A stretch of DNA of 64,000 nt. It comes from Mytilus californianus (lineage: Eukaryota > Mollusca > Bivalvia > Mytilida > Mytilidae). Position 1 is the stretch's first letter; each line of letters starts with the position of its first letter. The stretch covers positions 84,317,143 to 84,381,142 of the forward strand of contig NW_026262679.1 of assembly GCF_021869535.1 (NCBI RefSeq), in the 5' to 3' direction. Below the pieces are notes generated by a model. That model worked only from the letters and a program-made list of their open reading frames with translations, searched no databases and was not told the DNA's origin. Below are positions 1 to 12,470 of this stretch, piece by piece. The translations under genes and the position numbers were made by a program.

Positions 1-563
1 AATTATAACGAATAGACTTTACTGCCCTTGCAAGTGGTAATCAAATTTACTTTTTTTACCATAACAACAAACATAGTCATGCGCAAATGCCACTTCCTTA
101 TTAGAAAATAATGCCGGTTAATTGAAACTTAATGTTATGAAAATTGATTGTTGTCTCAAATCAAGTAAAAAGGGTAATTTCAAATAATTGTATTAAATCT
201 TGGCACGAAATATTAGTCCTTGATGTTATGCAACAAATTGATTACTGATAAATCTTTCTGTTTCTGTAATTGATTTCTTTAAATGGAAGTCATTTGGCAT
301 TTTTTTTTTCGGAATCTTGTGTTTTATTTCAGGAACGTTTCAATTAAAGAATAATGTATCTTCTTGTCTTTGATAAGAATTTAAAAAAAATACGATGTTC
401 ATTATAATTAAATACAGCTGATCAAAATTTAATAAACATTCTTCGTTTGAAGTAGAACCTTTCTTACAAAAACTATTGTCAACAATGATTTTTATGTTAT
501 ACTATCATGCACTTCTTTTAAACATTATGAACGGTAGCATAGTAACTTACGTTTGGAATTAAA

Positions 564-851
564 TAAACTCATCATAGATACCAGGATTGAAATTTTGTCT
601 TTGCGCCAGACGCGCGTTTCGACTACAAAAGACTCATCAGTGACGCTCGAATACAAAAAAATTAAGTACGAAGTTGAAAAGAATTGAGGACCAAAAATTC
701 CCAACAGTTTTGCCGAATACAGCTAAGGTAATATATTCCTGAGGTAGAAAAGCCTTAGTATTTCGAAAATTCAAAGTTTTGTAAACAGTTAATTTATAAT
801 TATGACGAAATCAATGATATTTCATGTCAACACAGAAGTGCTGATTACTGG
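564..851 (-). mobile_element. Retrozyme-like repeat, 3' body truncated
   Basis: Begins with CTCATCATAGATACCAGG and carries the hammerhead at 603-646. The body follows the 13857 copy through the TTGAGGACC block to GCTGATTACTGGG, where similarity stops within the structured tail. Confidence 0.7.
603..646 (-). ncRNA. Hammerhead ribozyme, one helix II mismatch
   Basis: Minus strand: GCGTCA, CTGATGA, GTCTTTTGTAGTC, GAAA, CGCGCG, TC, TGGCGC. The core is intact. A change gives a U·U mismatch at the second pair of helix II, while helix I gains a G-C pair at its end. Part of the retrozyme copy at 564-851. Activity may be reduced. Confidence 0.65.
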
Positions 852-1080
852 GAAATAGATATTCAATATTTATTAATAAATGTTATAATACAAATATTCT
901 GTTCTGCTCATCATAATTTGGGGTTTTTTTTTCTCGAAAAATATAGTTTGACAATATATGTTGTAATTGTTTCAGTTTCACTTATTTTAATGATTTAGGG
1001 TTCCGATGAAGACTACTGGTGTCCCTCTTGTAGCAAATACGCTTTCGTACTATTTGAATCGCATTATTCTTAACTGCACT

Positions 1081-1640
1081 AAATAAACTCATCATAGACA
1101 CCAGGATAACAATACACCTAATCGCTATTTAGTCCAATCCGGAAAAAAGCAGTCACTTAGACAACTTCCTGTTTGGGTCAAGTGACGCAAGAACAAAGGT
1201 CATCAGTAATGAGTTGAGGGCGGAAATCGTGCACAAGTGAACATTTTGATATTTGTATAGTTTATGATAAAATTTTTAAAACACAAATTAAAGTAAGAAA
1301 AATGCTTTGTTTGAAGTGTTTACAATGGTTTAAACATAACTCTTTGAAAATTTTTATGCACAGTAAATTATTTAAAGAGGGCCCCAGATAGCTTCAACTG
1401 GTTTAAAGAGTTGTGTAATTTTAGAACTTTTTCGGATTGGAATGAATAGCGATAAGTATATTTTGTACGCGCATCGCGCGTTTCGTCTACAAAAGACCCA
1501 TCAGTGACGCTCGAACAAAAAAAGTTTAAAAGGCAAAATAAAGTAGGAAGTTGAAGTGCATTGAGGATCCAAAATTCCGAAAAATAAAGCTAAGATCATC
1601 TGTTCCTGGGGTAGAAAATCCTTAGTATTTTGAAAAAACT
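1081..1640 (-). mobile_element. Retrozyme-like repeat interrupted by a MITE
   Basis: The left end (CTCATCATAGACACCAGG) is at 1088 and the hammerhead remnant at 1467-1510; a 348-bp MITE at 1113-1460 sits between them. The hammerhead is decayed: CTGATGA is CTGATGG and the cleavage triplet is lost. The body continues to about 1640. Confidence 0.65.
1113..1460. mobile_element. MITE with ~30-bp terminal inverted repeats and TA target
   Basis: Left end TAATCGCTATTTAGTCCAAT (1118 on) and, inverted on the right, TTATCGCTATTCATTCCAAT are imperfect inverted repeats that continue into CCGGAAAA / CCGAAAAA. Both ends abut TA, as in Tc1/mariner-type insertions. The interior has no open frame, so any mobility would need a transposase in trans. 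It is nested in the 1081-1640 retrozyme copy. Confidence 0.65.
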
Positions 1641-2139
1641 CGACAAATACCACTCGCTATAAACATGTTTTACTAAAATTATCAATTATTTTTTCGAAAT
1701 GAAAATGCAATTTATCCACCAAGACATTCTGACTAAAAATCGAATATTTGTCAAAACTATTTCTATTTTTTGTTATCATTTTTTACAAATATAGAAATGA
1801 ATTTAAAAATCGGTAAATAACTGTTGCATCTTATAATCGATTACGAAATTGATTAATGGAGTTGATGGGCTGTGACAGCACAGCACAAAAGAAAAAAAAA
1901 CATAACACTAGATGTCGATAGTAGACAAATGTCTATACCATAAATCACCTGTGAATTTAATTCTGTTGTGTTTCTAAAATTTCCAAATATGGCTATCCAA
2001 CACCAAGGATTTGTATTGTTTTATACTATACGAATCCTTGCTCACACCATAGTCGATTTGGTCATGTTCTTGACATCGACACACATACTGTTGATGCTTA
2101 CTATGGTCGATTCGTGCCTAGCTGAGATTCTGTGGGAAT

Positions 2140-3310
2140 GTTGACACAGACTGATATTTTACACTTGGGTTTTCATGGAATCATTATTTGGGAAAGTTGA
2201 AATGCTTACGATTTGTCGTTGAATCTGACTTAACTCTGATATAATCAACATGGTTAATGCTTCATTTGAGCTCTATTGGATAGTTGGCTCATTGGCAATC
2301 ATATCACATCTCCTTCTCTTATATTAGTGTTCATTAATTTAATTGTACCTTTTATTACTTAATTGATATAGATGGAAATGGGAAGAGATTAGGAACTGAA
2401 AAATCCAAAATATAAACAGTAACGAAAATTTTTCCACCATCCTTAAGTCATAAAACCCCTCAATGATGATGTTTGATCATTATCTAAGTTTTTTGTGTGT
2501 CTTTTTTTTAGAATCAAGCGATGATTGCAGTTGGGACAAGTTTAAAGAATATCACATGACTTATATATAATTGACTATTTTTCAAACCATATATAGACAT
2601 TTTGGGTATTGATGTTGATTTCGTTATGCTGTTGTTTAATGTCAAGATTAAGTTTCCGAAACGAAGTTTGGTAAGACTTATTGCTTTTGCTCAGTTCTTC
2701 CTCTTCTTCTTCTTCTTCTTCTTCTTCCGCCGCTTTTAAATTTGAACTTGTCCGCACTTGTTCTCCGAAACCGATAGTCAGATTAACTAAGGGTTCCACA
2801 ATATGTTAGACTAACATGTCTAGTGGTGCAAACAGGGTTTTGTTTGTGCAATGGTGTTTATAAAGGGGTACTTTGAGGGACCAAAAGAAAGATAGGTTTT
2901 ACTCTAGAACCCTATGGGATTTAATTTTTTTAAATTTTCAAAAGATTATAACTTGAAAACAGTTAGTGATAGACATATTCTTTATAATTGAAAATGTTCT
3001 ACATGATGAAGCACATTAAATGAAATACAGGGTCAGTTCCCAGGGATCATCCCACCCCCTGCCATTAGTGAAAGTTTTAATATCTTGTTAATGGCCGAGA
3101 CAACAACTGATATTCCACACATGGGTTTTTATGGAAACATTATCATGAAAATGTTGCCACCTATCCTTAAGTCAGAAAACCCATCTGTGATGATGTTTGC
3201 TCATAACTTTAATTTCTTTGTCTATTTTTGAATAAAGCGTTGATTGCAGATAGTTGATTAACGTTGGGACAAGTTTAAAGAATAACATAAGATTTATATT
3301 TTCATATCTC
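2140..3310 (+). repeat. Diverged local duplication
   Basis: ATCCTTAAGTCATAAAACCC, GATGATGTTTGATCAT, GATTGCAG and GGGACAAGTTTAAAGAAT (2440-2560) recur in the same order at 3170-3290. A related pair, ATTAATGGAGTTGATGGG and GTGACAGCACAGCACAA, occurs at 1855 and 3545. Confidence 0.5.
2697..2730 (+). repeat. TTC microsatellite
   Basis: A (TTC)n run. It produces a poly-Glu stretch in a minus-strand open frame that has no other sign of being a gene. Confidence 0.9.
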
Positions 3311-3737
3311 CTTTATCTAATATAAAGTTTAAAAATGAAACTGGCAAAAAGAGAATGTTACGTCATCTTAAAATTTGTTGTACCAACCTGGTGATTTTAT
3401 ATATGAACGCCACTTATTAGGTTACAAAATAAATGATCTGAAATATGAAGGAGATAATCAAATAACATATCATTTTTATCCTATGTAATTTTTATCAATC
3501 AATATCAAGAAAGTACATTAAGCATAGTCGATGAAGAAATAAATTAATGGAGTTATGGGATATACGTCAACGTGACAGCACAGCACAATAGACTGACAAC
3601 AAAACACCTTTATAATAGACACATTTCTATATCATATGCCAACCTCTAGATTACACTTATATTCTTAGTCTAGACAAATATTTAACAATATAACAGAGAT
3701 TTTCAAGGATTTACCATTTCCATGAGAAAAACATTAA

Positions 3738-3900
3738 AAGGGAGACGAAAGATTCCAAAAGGGTTAGCCAAACTCATAAAGCGAAAACAAACTGAAAACG
3801 CCTTGGTAAAAACAAAAACCACCAAAGGACAAACAATAGTCCACAAAACACTAAGAAAACTAAAGACTGTGCAACCCAAACCCCAAAAAGATCAACGACT
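3738..3900 (+). repeat. GAGGGACGAAAGATACCAG family, old copy
   Basis: GGGAGACGAAAGATTCCAAA, CTCATAAAGCGAAAACAAAC, GCAACCCAAACCCC. It explains the lysine-rich 99-residue frame at 3722-4021. Confidence 0.6.
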
Positions 3901-4785
3901 GACGATGTTTCTGCATTGGAACAGACACATTTGCATGATGTATCTAGTTGTTAAGTTCTTATTTATTCCTTTTAATTACGAGAAATTAAATAGAAACTGG
4001 TACGTTCTTTCTCATAAATGAACCACGTGTTGAACACATGCGAAACCCATCTCCACTGAAGGTCAAAAAAAGGTCGCATAAATACGGATTCGAATCAGTT
4101 GAATTATGAACTTGCAAACCAATAATACATCAACGTTTTTTAGTCATTTTTTGTAGCTTATTTTGACGAAATTGAGCCAAAACTGACTTATAATTGCTGA
4201 GTAGTTTTTCTATATTCCGCTTTTATAAATATTTGAAAAACCCATGATTTTTTGGGTCTAATTCGTAGCATATATCCTTTAAGTTCAACATTGCAAAAAA
4301 TAGCATATCGATCAAACTGACAAATACAAACCCTTAATAAGGAGACAACAGAATATCACAACCAACAAATGAAAATTAACAGTTGGAAAAGAAAAGAAAA
4401 AAAAACCTTTTTCTTTTGCTAATTTGTATAGGTGTATCAACTGTAAATAATTCTGGACTAAATATTTGGTAATTGAATTAGGTCAACCTTCTTTCGATTC
4501 CTCTGCCATCAATTGGAACCCATTTATGACAAGTCTTTAGTTGTCTTTTTTTACAGGATAATGTTAATCTCTTATTAGCTACCCCTAGTTTTGTTTATAA
4601 TGAATTTAAACTAAAATGAAACGTTTCATACAATATATGGAATAAATTTGTAAGGGATAAAATTGTTCACCAAGATAGGGCAATTATTCACAAAAGGACA
4701 TAGATGTTTACATACTAGTATTGAAATTTCGTTAAAATTGTGCGTATTGTGCTGTTCAATCGATTGACATTTACATTTAGTTTTG

Positions 4786-5040
4786 GCAATGTATTGGGCT
4801 ATTCCAGAAATAGTCTGTCCCCCCCCTATGGAAGACATTGGAATTCCAGATTTTTTTTTCTTGATATATTCTAAAATTCCAAACAAATTTTCTGTCTGGA
4901 CCAAAAAATTCCAAACTTTTTGTCTGTTAGTGCACATGAAATTCCATGTATTTTCAAAAGGGACGAATAATTTCCATATAATTTTTACTGGTAGTCATTA
5001 AGATTTTCCAGAACAGAAATATTTTGTGACCCATAATTTC
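4786..5040 (+). repeat. CCCCCCCTATGGAAGACAT family
   Basis: GGGCTATTCCAGAAATAGTC, CCCCTATGGAAGACAT and repeated ATTCCA blocks. An inverted relative is at 9955-10250. Confidence 0.6.
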
Positions 5041-5170
5041 CAGGTTTAAAACACAAGAGTTCTGATTTATTCCCTATGTATATGTACATTTCTGGGGAGG
5101 GGGACAAAAGTCTGATACAGCATTAGAAGTTTAGAGAATAAAAGATATTGATACTATGGAATTTCATTTT

Positions 5171-5651
5171 GTAGGTTGCACTTTGTAAAAGCAGCTGTTT
5201 CACAGACTGCCTCTTTTGGGGGATACATTTGTATATCATATTCATAGATATTTTGTTTTGTATATGTACTAGTTCCTAGATATGATCTATATGTTTTATC
5301 TCTGACATAGAGACATAACTTGGGAATGTTACCAGTATAGGTAGATATTTATAGGTAGCGGCCAACTTGAATTCTGAGGAAGACCCAAAATGAAGGGAAA
5401 GGGGGGAGCAGTAGTGAATTTTATAAGTATAAGTTCAAACTCTTAGAAGTTCTGGACATGTAAATGTTGAAAATATGCCGCAGATCCCTATGGTTAGACT
5501 TTTGAATAAAATAGTTGTGCATATCAACAACTTTCCATTCTAGGATATAATTTTTGTTACAAAACTTCATAGTGAAAGTGGCACAGTTTGAGCTGTAAAG
5601 GGGGTTCCTATGGGAAATTGCATTGTCTTTATTTACAGATGTGCAACTTAC
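5171..5651 (+). mobile_element. MITE, family with GGTTGCAC termini
   Basis: The left end GTAGGTTGCACTTTGTAAA and the inverted right end GTAAGTTGCACATCTGTAAA are terminal inverted repeats. The interior (ACATAGAGACATAACTTG, TTCCTATGGGAAATTGCATT) is shared with 33338-33782 and 45195-45520. No coding capacity. Confidence 0.7.
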
Positions 5652-5659
5652 GATTTTTA

Positions 5660-7100
5660 TCTTGAATTGTTTCATGTATACAAAACTGTTGAATGTTAAT
5701 CAGGTGCAAATTTCAAAATGATTGGATTAATAGCATCTATGATTAGCATCACTCAGTGGAAAATTATATCACATGGGAAGATAAAAACAAAGAAAATTTG
5801 GTTTGACAAATATTTGATGCCTTTAAATGACCTTTTTAAACACATCAAAAATAAATACTGACATCTGATTAGTTTCAGACTTATGATGTAATCAAGTAGA
5901 TGATAATTTCAACCTAATTATATATTTAGAATTTAATCTGTATTTTTCACCATTAATTAACACCAATAAATTGTGCAATTTGACATCTCCTAAATTTTAG
6001 AATGAAATTTAGGGTTTGTCCTATATCATAAACAAATGCCAGATTTTGGGTTACTTCTAAATAGCCAGAACATTTACCAATAAACAGCTAATTGATACAT
6101 CCTTTATTCAAACACACTTGTTTGTCTTCACAGCAGGAAATTGTCTAATTACCACAATATTGTAGATGAATGACCAGAAATGACCAACTGTGTACTATGA
6201 CTCTACTATGGATTGCAAAATACTGTTACACATAAATAGATTGCTATCAGCATGATCAGAATCAAATGCAAACTGTCTATTGACTTTTGAATTTACACAC
6301 AGAAGATCCCCCCTTTTTTTTTTAAATTAATGCAAGGCAATGTGAACTTTTATAAATTGATTATTTGTGTTTAGTGTTTTATTTTCATATGAAAGCATAT
6401 AACTTACTAAGATAAGAAAAATAAAAAAATAAGAAATGACTGATGTTTGAAGAATTAACCTATTTTCAAAAATATTTTTATTGTGTACTGGAATGAAACT
6501 TTAGAGGATATTGAATGCAATGCTCTCCTACCAATTGAATAATCTGAAAATGTATTCTCTTAACAATGATGTAAAATTTGATATGAGTTTTGAAATTTAA
6601 AAAGTTTATAAAAATTCATTACACAAAAAAACTGACATTCTTAAGTCATCCTGTTTTACAATTTACTAATTGTCAAGCCTGCAACTAGAGTTCCCCAAGC
6701 TAGACATTGCAATCCTTCTCTCTAGTGTCATCAACATTTAAAGGAGAAGTTCCAGTAAGGGCCAATTTTGGCCTCAAATTTCAGGTACATCTGATGAAAG
6801 ATTTTGGGCACTTTTTAAACACATAAGTGTCTTCTTCAGTCGATTCAATTAGTTGATGTGAAAGATTTCAACTGATTAATGAAAGATTTCAACTGATTAA
6901 GTCATTAAAGACGGCAAAATTCAAGCTTATATATATGAAAAATCTATCAAATATGCCATAAAGTGTCACTTTTCAGATGTTTTTTAGTTAGAAATGAAAG
7001 TGGCCGCATTCCTGTTCATTCTCAACCCTTTATATATGTTATGAATTATCATCAAATACAACATACATCTAAATATTGAGACTGAACACAAATGCGGCCA
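5660..7100. other. Gene-free AT-rich sequence
   Basis: I see no exon-like frame or recognisable repeat, except a small imperfect inverted repeat of GGAAGTGGCCGCATT type at 6995-7105. Confidence 0.5.
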
Positions 7101-7111
7101 CTTCCATTTTA

Positions 7112-7275
7112 GACGGAACCATGACATTCGGTAGGAAAACTAACAATCATAGTCAATAAGGATTGGAGTTGAGGGCACCTGCCATGTGCGGGATTCAAAA
7201 CCTCATAGTTGACAGGCTAAATATACAGCAGTTAGAATACTAAGACCTCTTGGGCACTAAGGCCCCTGGAATGAT
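7112..7275 (-). mobile_element. tRNA-derived SINE, tail lost
   Basis: On the minus strand GAGGTTTTGAATCCCGC (B box), CCCTCAACTCCAATCCTTAT and TGTTAGTTTTCCTACCGAA align in order with the 12471 SINE. The A box is weak and the 3' half is missing. Confidence 0.65.
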
Positions 7276-7811
7276 ATAAATAGCTTCTTCAAGATCAAGA
7301 GTAAAATTTTAAAATATTTGTTTCATTTTTTATATTTTACAGATAAATGGCATTTTTGAAGTTATTATTTAGATATAGTATTGGGTTAAAGTATTAAGAC
7401 ATCAATAACTATAGAATTTCAAGAACAAGGACAGAAGTTTCGATCATATCTTCTTGACAAAAACATTGCAATTAAGAAAAAAATAGTTGGGTTTTTTTTG
7501 TTATCTCTTCTGTATATTACTGATGATTAGTTTCTTCATACTTGATAAATACCCGACATGTAGAGTAAAATTTTGAATTTTCCACCCATTCTTCCATAAT
7601 TTACTAATAAATATTATTACAGTCAACATTTAGGTAAGTGAAAGATTTTGAATAACTTTTGTCAAACCTTTGTGGAATTTTACAAAACTTAGACAGAAGC
7701 ATTCTTGTAAATCAAGAAATAGAACCCTGAACAAATTTTGATGGATAAAAACATATCTTGCAACAATTTAAATTGAAGAGATAAACACGGTCATATGCAG
7801 ACGTGTATTTA

Positions 7812-7830
7812 GGGGGGGGGGGGGGGGGGG
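7812..7830 (+). repeat. Poly-G run of 19
   Basis: Nineteen consecutive G in otherwise AT-rich DNA. The length is likely to vary between individuals and assemblies. Confidence 0.9.
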
Positions 7831-8261
7831 TGTCTTAAACATCCAAGTATCTTTTTCTGTGATTAGGGATAATTTCATAGAATTTGATCCAATATCCACA
7901 CATTTTGGTGCAAATCATATCTCTGGCCTTTCATGGATGCTGTGCTATGTAGCAATGTTTTGGTTTTTTCCGGAATTGTATTTATAATTAAAGGGAAACC
8001 TTCATCAGAGACCACCCCTTTTGTTTTTGTTTTTCATTTATTTCTTTTTTATTACTGTTTAAAGTTATTAAAAAAAATTTAATATCTTTTTTTATTTATT
8101 ATTATGGTAATTTTACCATGCCCATTTTATATAAATTTTATTGTTTATCAGTAAATTTCATAGTATAGTTTTATATGCAATATTTTCAAAATCTGTTTGT
8201 TTAGGATTTTATAACATGGGCTTTCATATTTTATTGTTAATACTTATATATGTGAAATGAT

Positions 8262-8342
8262 ATATGTTGTAAAGCGCTTAGGGTAATTTTAATATTATAT
8301 AAATCGCTGTTATAAATACTGTATAATAATAATAATAATAAT
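8262..8342 (+). repeat. Repeat tail with AAT microsatellite
   Basis: TTGTAAAGCGCTTAGGGTAA, ATAAATCGCTGTTATAAATA and then (AAT)n is a 3' end seen in many animal repeats. The rest of the element is not recognisable. Confidence 0.5.
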
Positions 8343-9377
8343 TATAGTTTTTTGATTTGTTAATTTAAATTTGAATTTTGATTTTTTGATTTTCTAACTA
8401 TTTCAACCTATTTCAATAGAATTTAATGTTGAATTAAGTGTTTCATGGTAAGAATTTTGTCCTAAGAATATCAGTTTACTTGTGTGGTTTACATGATGAT
8501 GGTCATTAATTAGTTCTGCACAGTGAAATATTTTATAGGAACTGTGATGTTCATACAAATAATTTTATAGCTCATTTCACTAATTCACCAATGTTCTATT
8601 TCTTTTGAATCCTATTGATAGGTTTTTATGGGATCTGGCATCTATTGTAGAATCTGTTTTAAAAAGATGCCAGTATTTCCTGAATACTTTTTGAAGTTTT
8701 TCTGCTTGAGAATGATAATATGTAATGAATGATACATTTCCATGATTACATCTATTTTCAACTTTGTTCTTTTTCTTTTAAAAATTGGGTGGTTTGAGTT
8801 TTTATGAAGATATTGGAATTTTTCAGTATTCTTTCAAAAGCATTTCATATCTAAAACACCAGTATTTTTCGAAGGGTTCATCTTTGAAGATTTATGGAAT
8901 GATTATTGCATTCATAAGTGAACTTTAGCAATAATTTGCATTTTCAAACAGGAAATCCAATTTCAATTACTATTTATTTAGTGGCAGGGATGAGCTGCTA
9001 AAAAGGTCACCATGGTCACTATTTCAAGCTTCATTATATATGATAAAATCTGGAAATTTAGATGAAGGTCAAGTTTTCAACTTGCCTATTTATATCACAA
9101 GTGTCTGAAACAAATCAGAGGTCAGAATCTTTTGATGTGGTTATAACAACAGTTGTAAATGTATCCAATAGTGGTCAAATCAATTATCTCTCTATTAATT
9201 TTCCCATATGCATTCTAACCAGCTATTAACTTGCTGTTTGTGCTTTTAATCCCATTGTTTAGACATTTTCACCTAATTAACATTAAAAATTTGTAATAAT
9301 GTAAAACTACATATTTTTAATTTTACACTTTGAGAGTGTTGACCATAAGAGAAATAGGTTTAACAACTTGAGAAAAT

Positions 9378-9500
9378 TGGATATCGCTTGATATCAACTC
9401 TTGTTATTTAATTTAATTACTAATAATAAACTCGCCACAGGCTAGTTTATTATTATATTGAAATTAAATAACTCCAGTTGAAATCAAGCGATATAATTTC
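9378..9500. repeat. Hairpin with ~55-bp arms
   Basis: GGATATCGCTTGATATCAAC ... TAATAATAAACT pairs with AGTTTATTATTA ... AAATCAAGCGATATAATTT around a GCCACAGGC loop. It precedes a fragment of the AAGATGTGGTATGAGTGCCA family. Confidence 0.7.
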
Positions 9501-9519
9501 AATTCTCACTTGTTATATG

Positions 9520-9745
9520 AAACCTATAAGTACAGCCTTCAACATGGAGCCTAGGCTCACACAGCATAGTAAGCTAGAATGGGCCTGAAAATGACTCAGT
9601 GTGAAACAATACAGACGAGAAAAACTAATGGCCAAATTGATATACAAAACAATAAATGAAAAACAAATATGAAATAAAGTAATAAGTGACAACCACTTAA
9701 ATTACAGGCTTCTGACTTGGGACAGATATATACATGTATATATTT
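9520..9745 (+). repeat. AAGATGTGGTATGAGTGCCA family, diverged fragment
   Basis: ACAGCCTTCAACATGGAGCC and GCTCACACAGCATAGTAAGC match the middle of the family. Confidence 0.55.
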
Positions 9746-9954
9746 ATAGAAAATATATGCAGCGAGGTTAAAAAAAACTTGTGTGCTGGATCCAAATTCT
9801 CCTGGGATAGTGGTGTATTTGTCTGCAATGACAAGAATTTATATACACTGGTAAACATATTGGCTAACAGTTCTTCTAGTCGGGGATTTGTTTGCGCTTA
9901 ACTTTTAAACACACTTCTTTTGGTTATGGCTGCATATATGTTACATACTAAGTA

Positions 9955-10250
9955 TGAAATTCCAGTTTTTTTGGCACATTTAGAAAAACACAGATAAATT
10001 CCAGACAAAAGAAATAATATCGATGTCTTCCATAGGTATTGCTTCTAATCTTTACACTAAAATTTCCAGACAAATTGACAGCATCATGAAAAAAATTCCA
10101 GTATATTTAAGTTTTTTAATGCGTTCAAAATCTGGAATTCCAGAAAATTTTGGTAATGGTGAAAAATATTTCCATGGATTTTTTTTTTTACATCTTATGT
10201 CTTCCATAGGGGGGGGGACAGAATATTTCTGGAATAGCCCATTTTCATTG
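9955..10250 (-). repeat. CCCCCCCTATGGAAGACAT family, inverted
   Basis: ATGTCTTCCATAGG occurs at both 10022 and 10197, and TTTCTGGAATAGCCCA ends the copy. The overlapping frames on both strands come from this repeat. Confidence 0.6.
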
Positions 10251-11355
10251 TTTTCTATTCTCCAGTTTATTAAGATACCCTTGACAACGAACGCTGCTCT
10301 TATCATGTGACATTTGTATTAAACTACACATCTAAACTACACATCAGAACTACACATTTAAACATTACTTGCACTCTTTGACTGTTTGCAATGCCCATAA
10401 TAAAAGTGATGCTCGAATGAGAAGTCACATAAAATGTTAATAAACTTATATATAGGTAAATGCTATATATAAGATCCATTAAGAGTATTTTCAAACAAGA
10501 AAAAAACATCTGATATAAAAAAAATCCTATGTTTTATTTTGTTCAATTTCATTGTTATGTATTTATATTTCACATCCATTTTAGGAAAAAAGAAATAAGA
10601 TAGGACACACGTTCCCGTTTTATAAATTCGTTTCTCCCTGTAGTTTAAGTTCTTGTTTTTGTTGTGTCGGAGTACTTTAATTCACTGTCATTTGAAGACT
10701 ATTGTTAGCCATTTAACCATTATCATGGTCAATGAAACACATGGAAAGGTAAAAAGTTCATGGATCGATCGACCTAATGACACAAAACCGCGAACCTATA
10801 ATAACTCTTTCAGCTAAATACATTTGATAGCTAGTAATATACAGATTATGAAACAATTCCAAAAAGATTTATTGGAAAATGTTGCACGAATGTGATAGCA
10901 GATTGTCTTAAGTAATTAAATAATCAGATTCTTATTACCGATTATTCTCGTCATCAATATTAATTATTAAATTAAAAAAACAACAACATACAAACTACAT
11001 CTTGTAAAGAATATTACTACCAATACGACAATAGAATATAATATTCTGGTATACTTTATTGTTAGCCTTCATAACGTTTATCAGGACAAAATATGGTTAT
11101 TTTAGATTATCTGATTATTATAGAGCTTGCTTATGTTGTAATGAATGTGCTGACTGTTCAAATCGACATAAAAGTTTCTTGATAAGAATCAATAAACTAA
11201 CGCACCAAAAAGCCATCTATCTCAACAGTATAATCTTGTCGGTAGTATTCCCATCCCCATCCGGTTCTTCCTTTTTGCATAATTCATTTCATATTAGTTT
11301 ATTTAGGAGAAAATACATATGTACACATTTCTATCATCTTTTGCCGTCTTAAACT

Positions 11356-11735
11356 TTTCCCGATCGGTTGATTTTTTTATAATCAACGCATGTTTTGTTT
11401 GATAACAGGTCTTCATTGGTCAAAATTTGATTTTGTCTCCAAATTTCTTGCTTTCCTCTGAATTTTCTGTTGTAAAGTCACAAAAAAACAACCATGCTTG
11501 ATGACGTCATATAGAAAGAACACAACTTTTTTTTACAGTTTATAGAAAAGGTTTGATAAAAATCATTAAAGAATCACATTCCACCACCAAATCTCGTGCA
11601 ATACGAGATTTCTCAACTGCCGACAATTAAATTTTGAATATTTAAAACGCTTGGCAAGCATCACGTTTTTGAAAAATTTTAAACTGTTTCGATTAGGGAA
11701 AATATCTTATCACATTCGATGCTGTGGTAGAATTT
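11356..11735 (+). mobile_element. Palindromic element (TGACGTCA family), copy 1
   Basis: It shares with 14690 and 19395 a left part (GATGACGTCATATAGAAAGA) and a right inverted repeat (11579-11731) with arms beginning TCCACCACC and ending GCTGTGGTAGA, centred on GCTTGGCAAGCATCACG. No coding frame. Confidence 0.6.
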
Positions 11736-12470
11736 ATATATAAAATAAGAATGACAGACATAAATGAAATGGTTTATGAGGGTGATTACAGTTTTTAAAC
11801 TCAATCCGAATCCAACAAAAAGGTAAACAATTCGTTGGGTTGATAGTGGCTAACAAATATCGATCCATAATGTCAGAAAGATGAAGAACTATAATAAAAA
11901 AATCAATGAAAACAAATTTTATTGCAAATGCAGATAAGTCACTTGTTACGGCAAGATTAACTTTTGTGTTCCTGTTACATGTATATTTGAGGGTTTGATA
12001 AAAAAAAAAGACCTAGACACTGACCTTGTAAATGAAATGCGTATACATGACGATTGGGAAAATTGAACATAGCACACACAATTAGTATAAAAAAGAGAAT
12101 TTGTGCGATAGAAAAGCTTAATATCAAGTTTGATATTATTTATACTCAGTTGGTAGTTCAAATATCGCCTTTCAAATAATGTATTGTTTCCTTTTTTTAA
12201 ATTAACTCTTGATAACATTACATTTAAAATTTGTAGCATCTGATGCGCCACAAGCTGACTGTATTTAATAAGTTTGCATTAGATAAATCATTATAATTAT
12301 CCTAAGGCCAAACTATAAATTAATGTTCTGATGTCGTTAAAATCAGTTGAAGTCGTGTTATTAATTCTTATTGAAGGAAAATGGGACAATGTCCTAGCTT
12401 GCTCTTTAGGATTATAAAAACCATGCATGCAGTAGTACTTTTATACACAATACATATAGTTTGTATCTTA

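Larger units (their letters stand above)
7280..9360. other. Gene-free AT-rich sequence
   Basis: Apart from the poly-G run and the AAT microsatellite tail listed separately, nothing recognisable. Confidence 0.5.

Noticed and set aside
1-560. Left edge of the window as part of a gene
   Set aside because: Only short frames and AT-rich sequence; no recognisable repeat or exon.
2575-2799. Minus-strand frame with a poly-glutamate stretch
   Set aside because: The glutamates come from a TTC microsatellite and nothing else supports a gene.
3722-4021. Lysine-rich 99-residue frame that could look like a DNA-binding peptide
   Set aside because: It is explained by an old copy of the GAGGGACGAAAGATACCAG repeat; the same region is noncoding in other copies.
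7850-8100. Possible exon-like stretch near the poly-G run
   Set aside because: No open frame of useful length and no paired splice sites.
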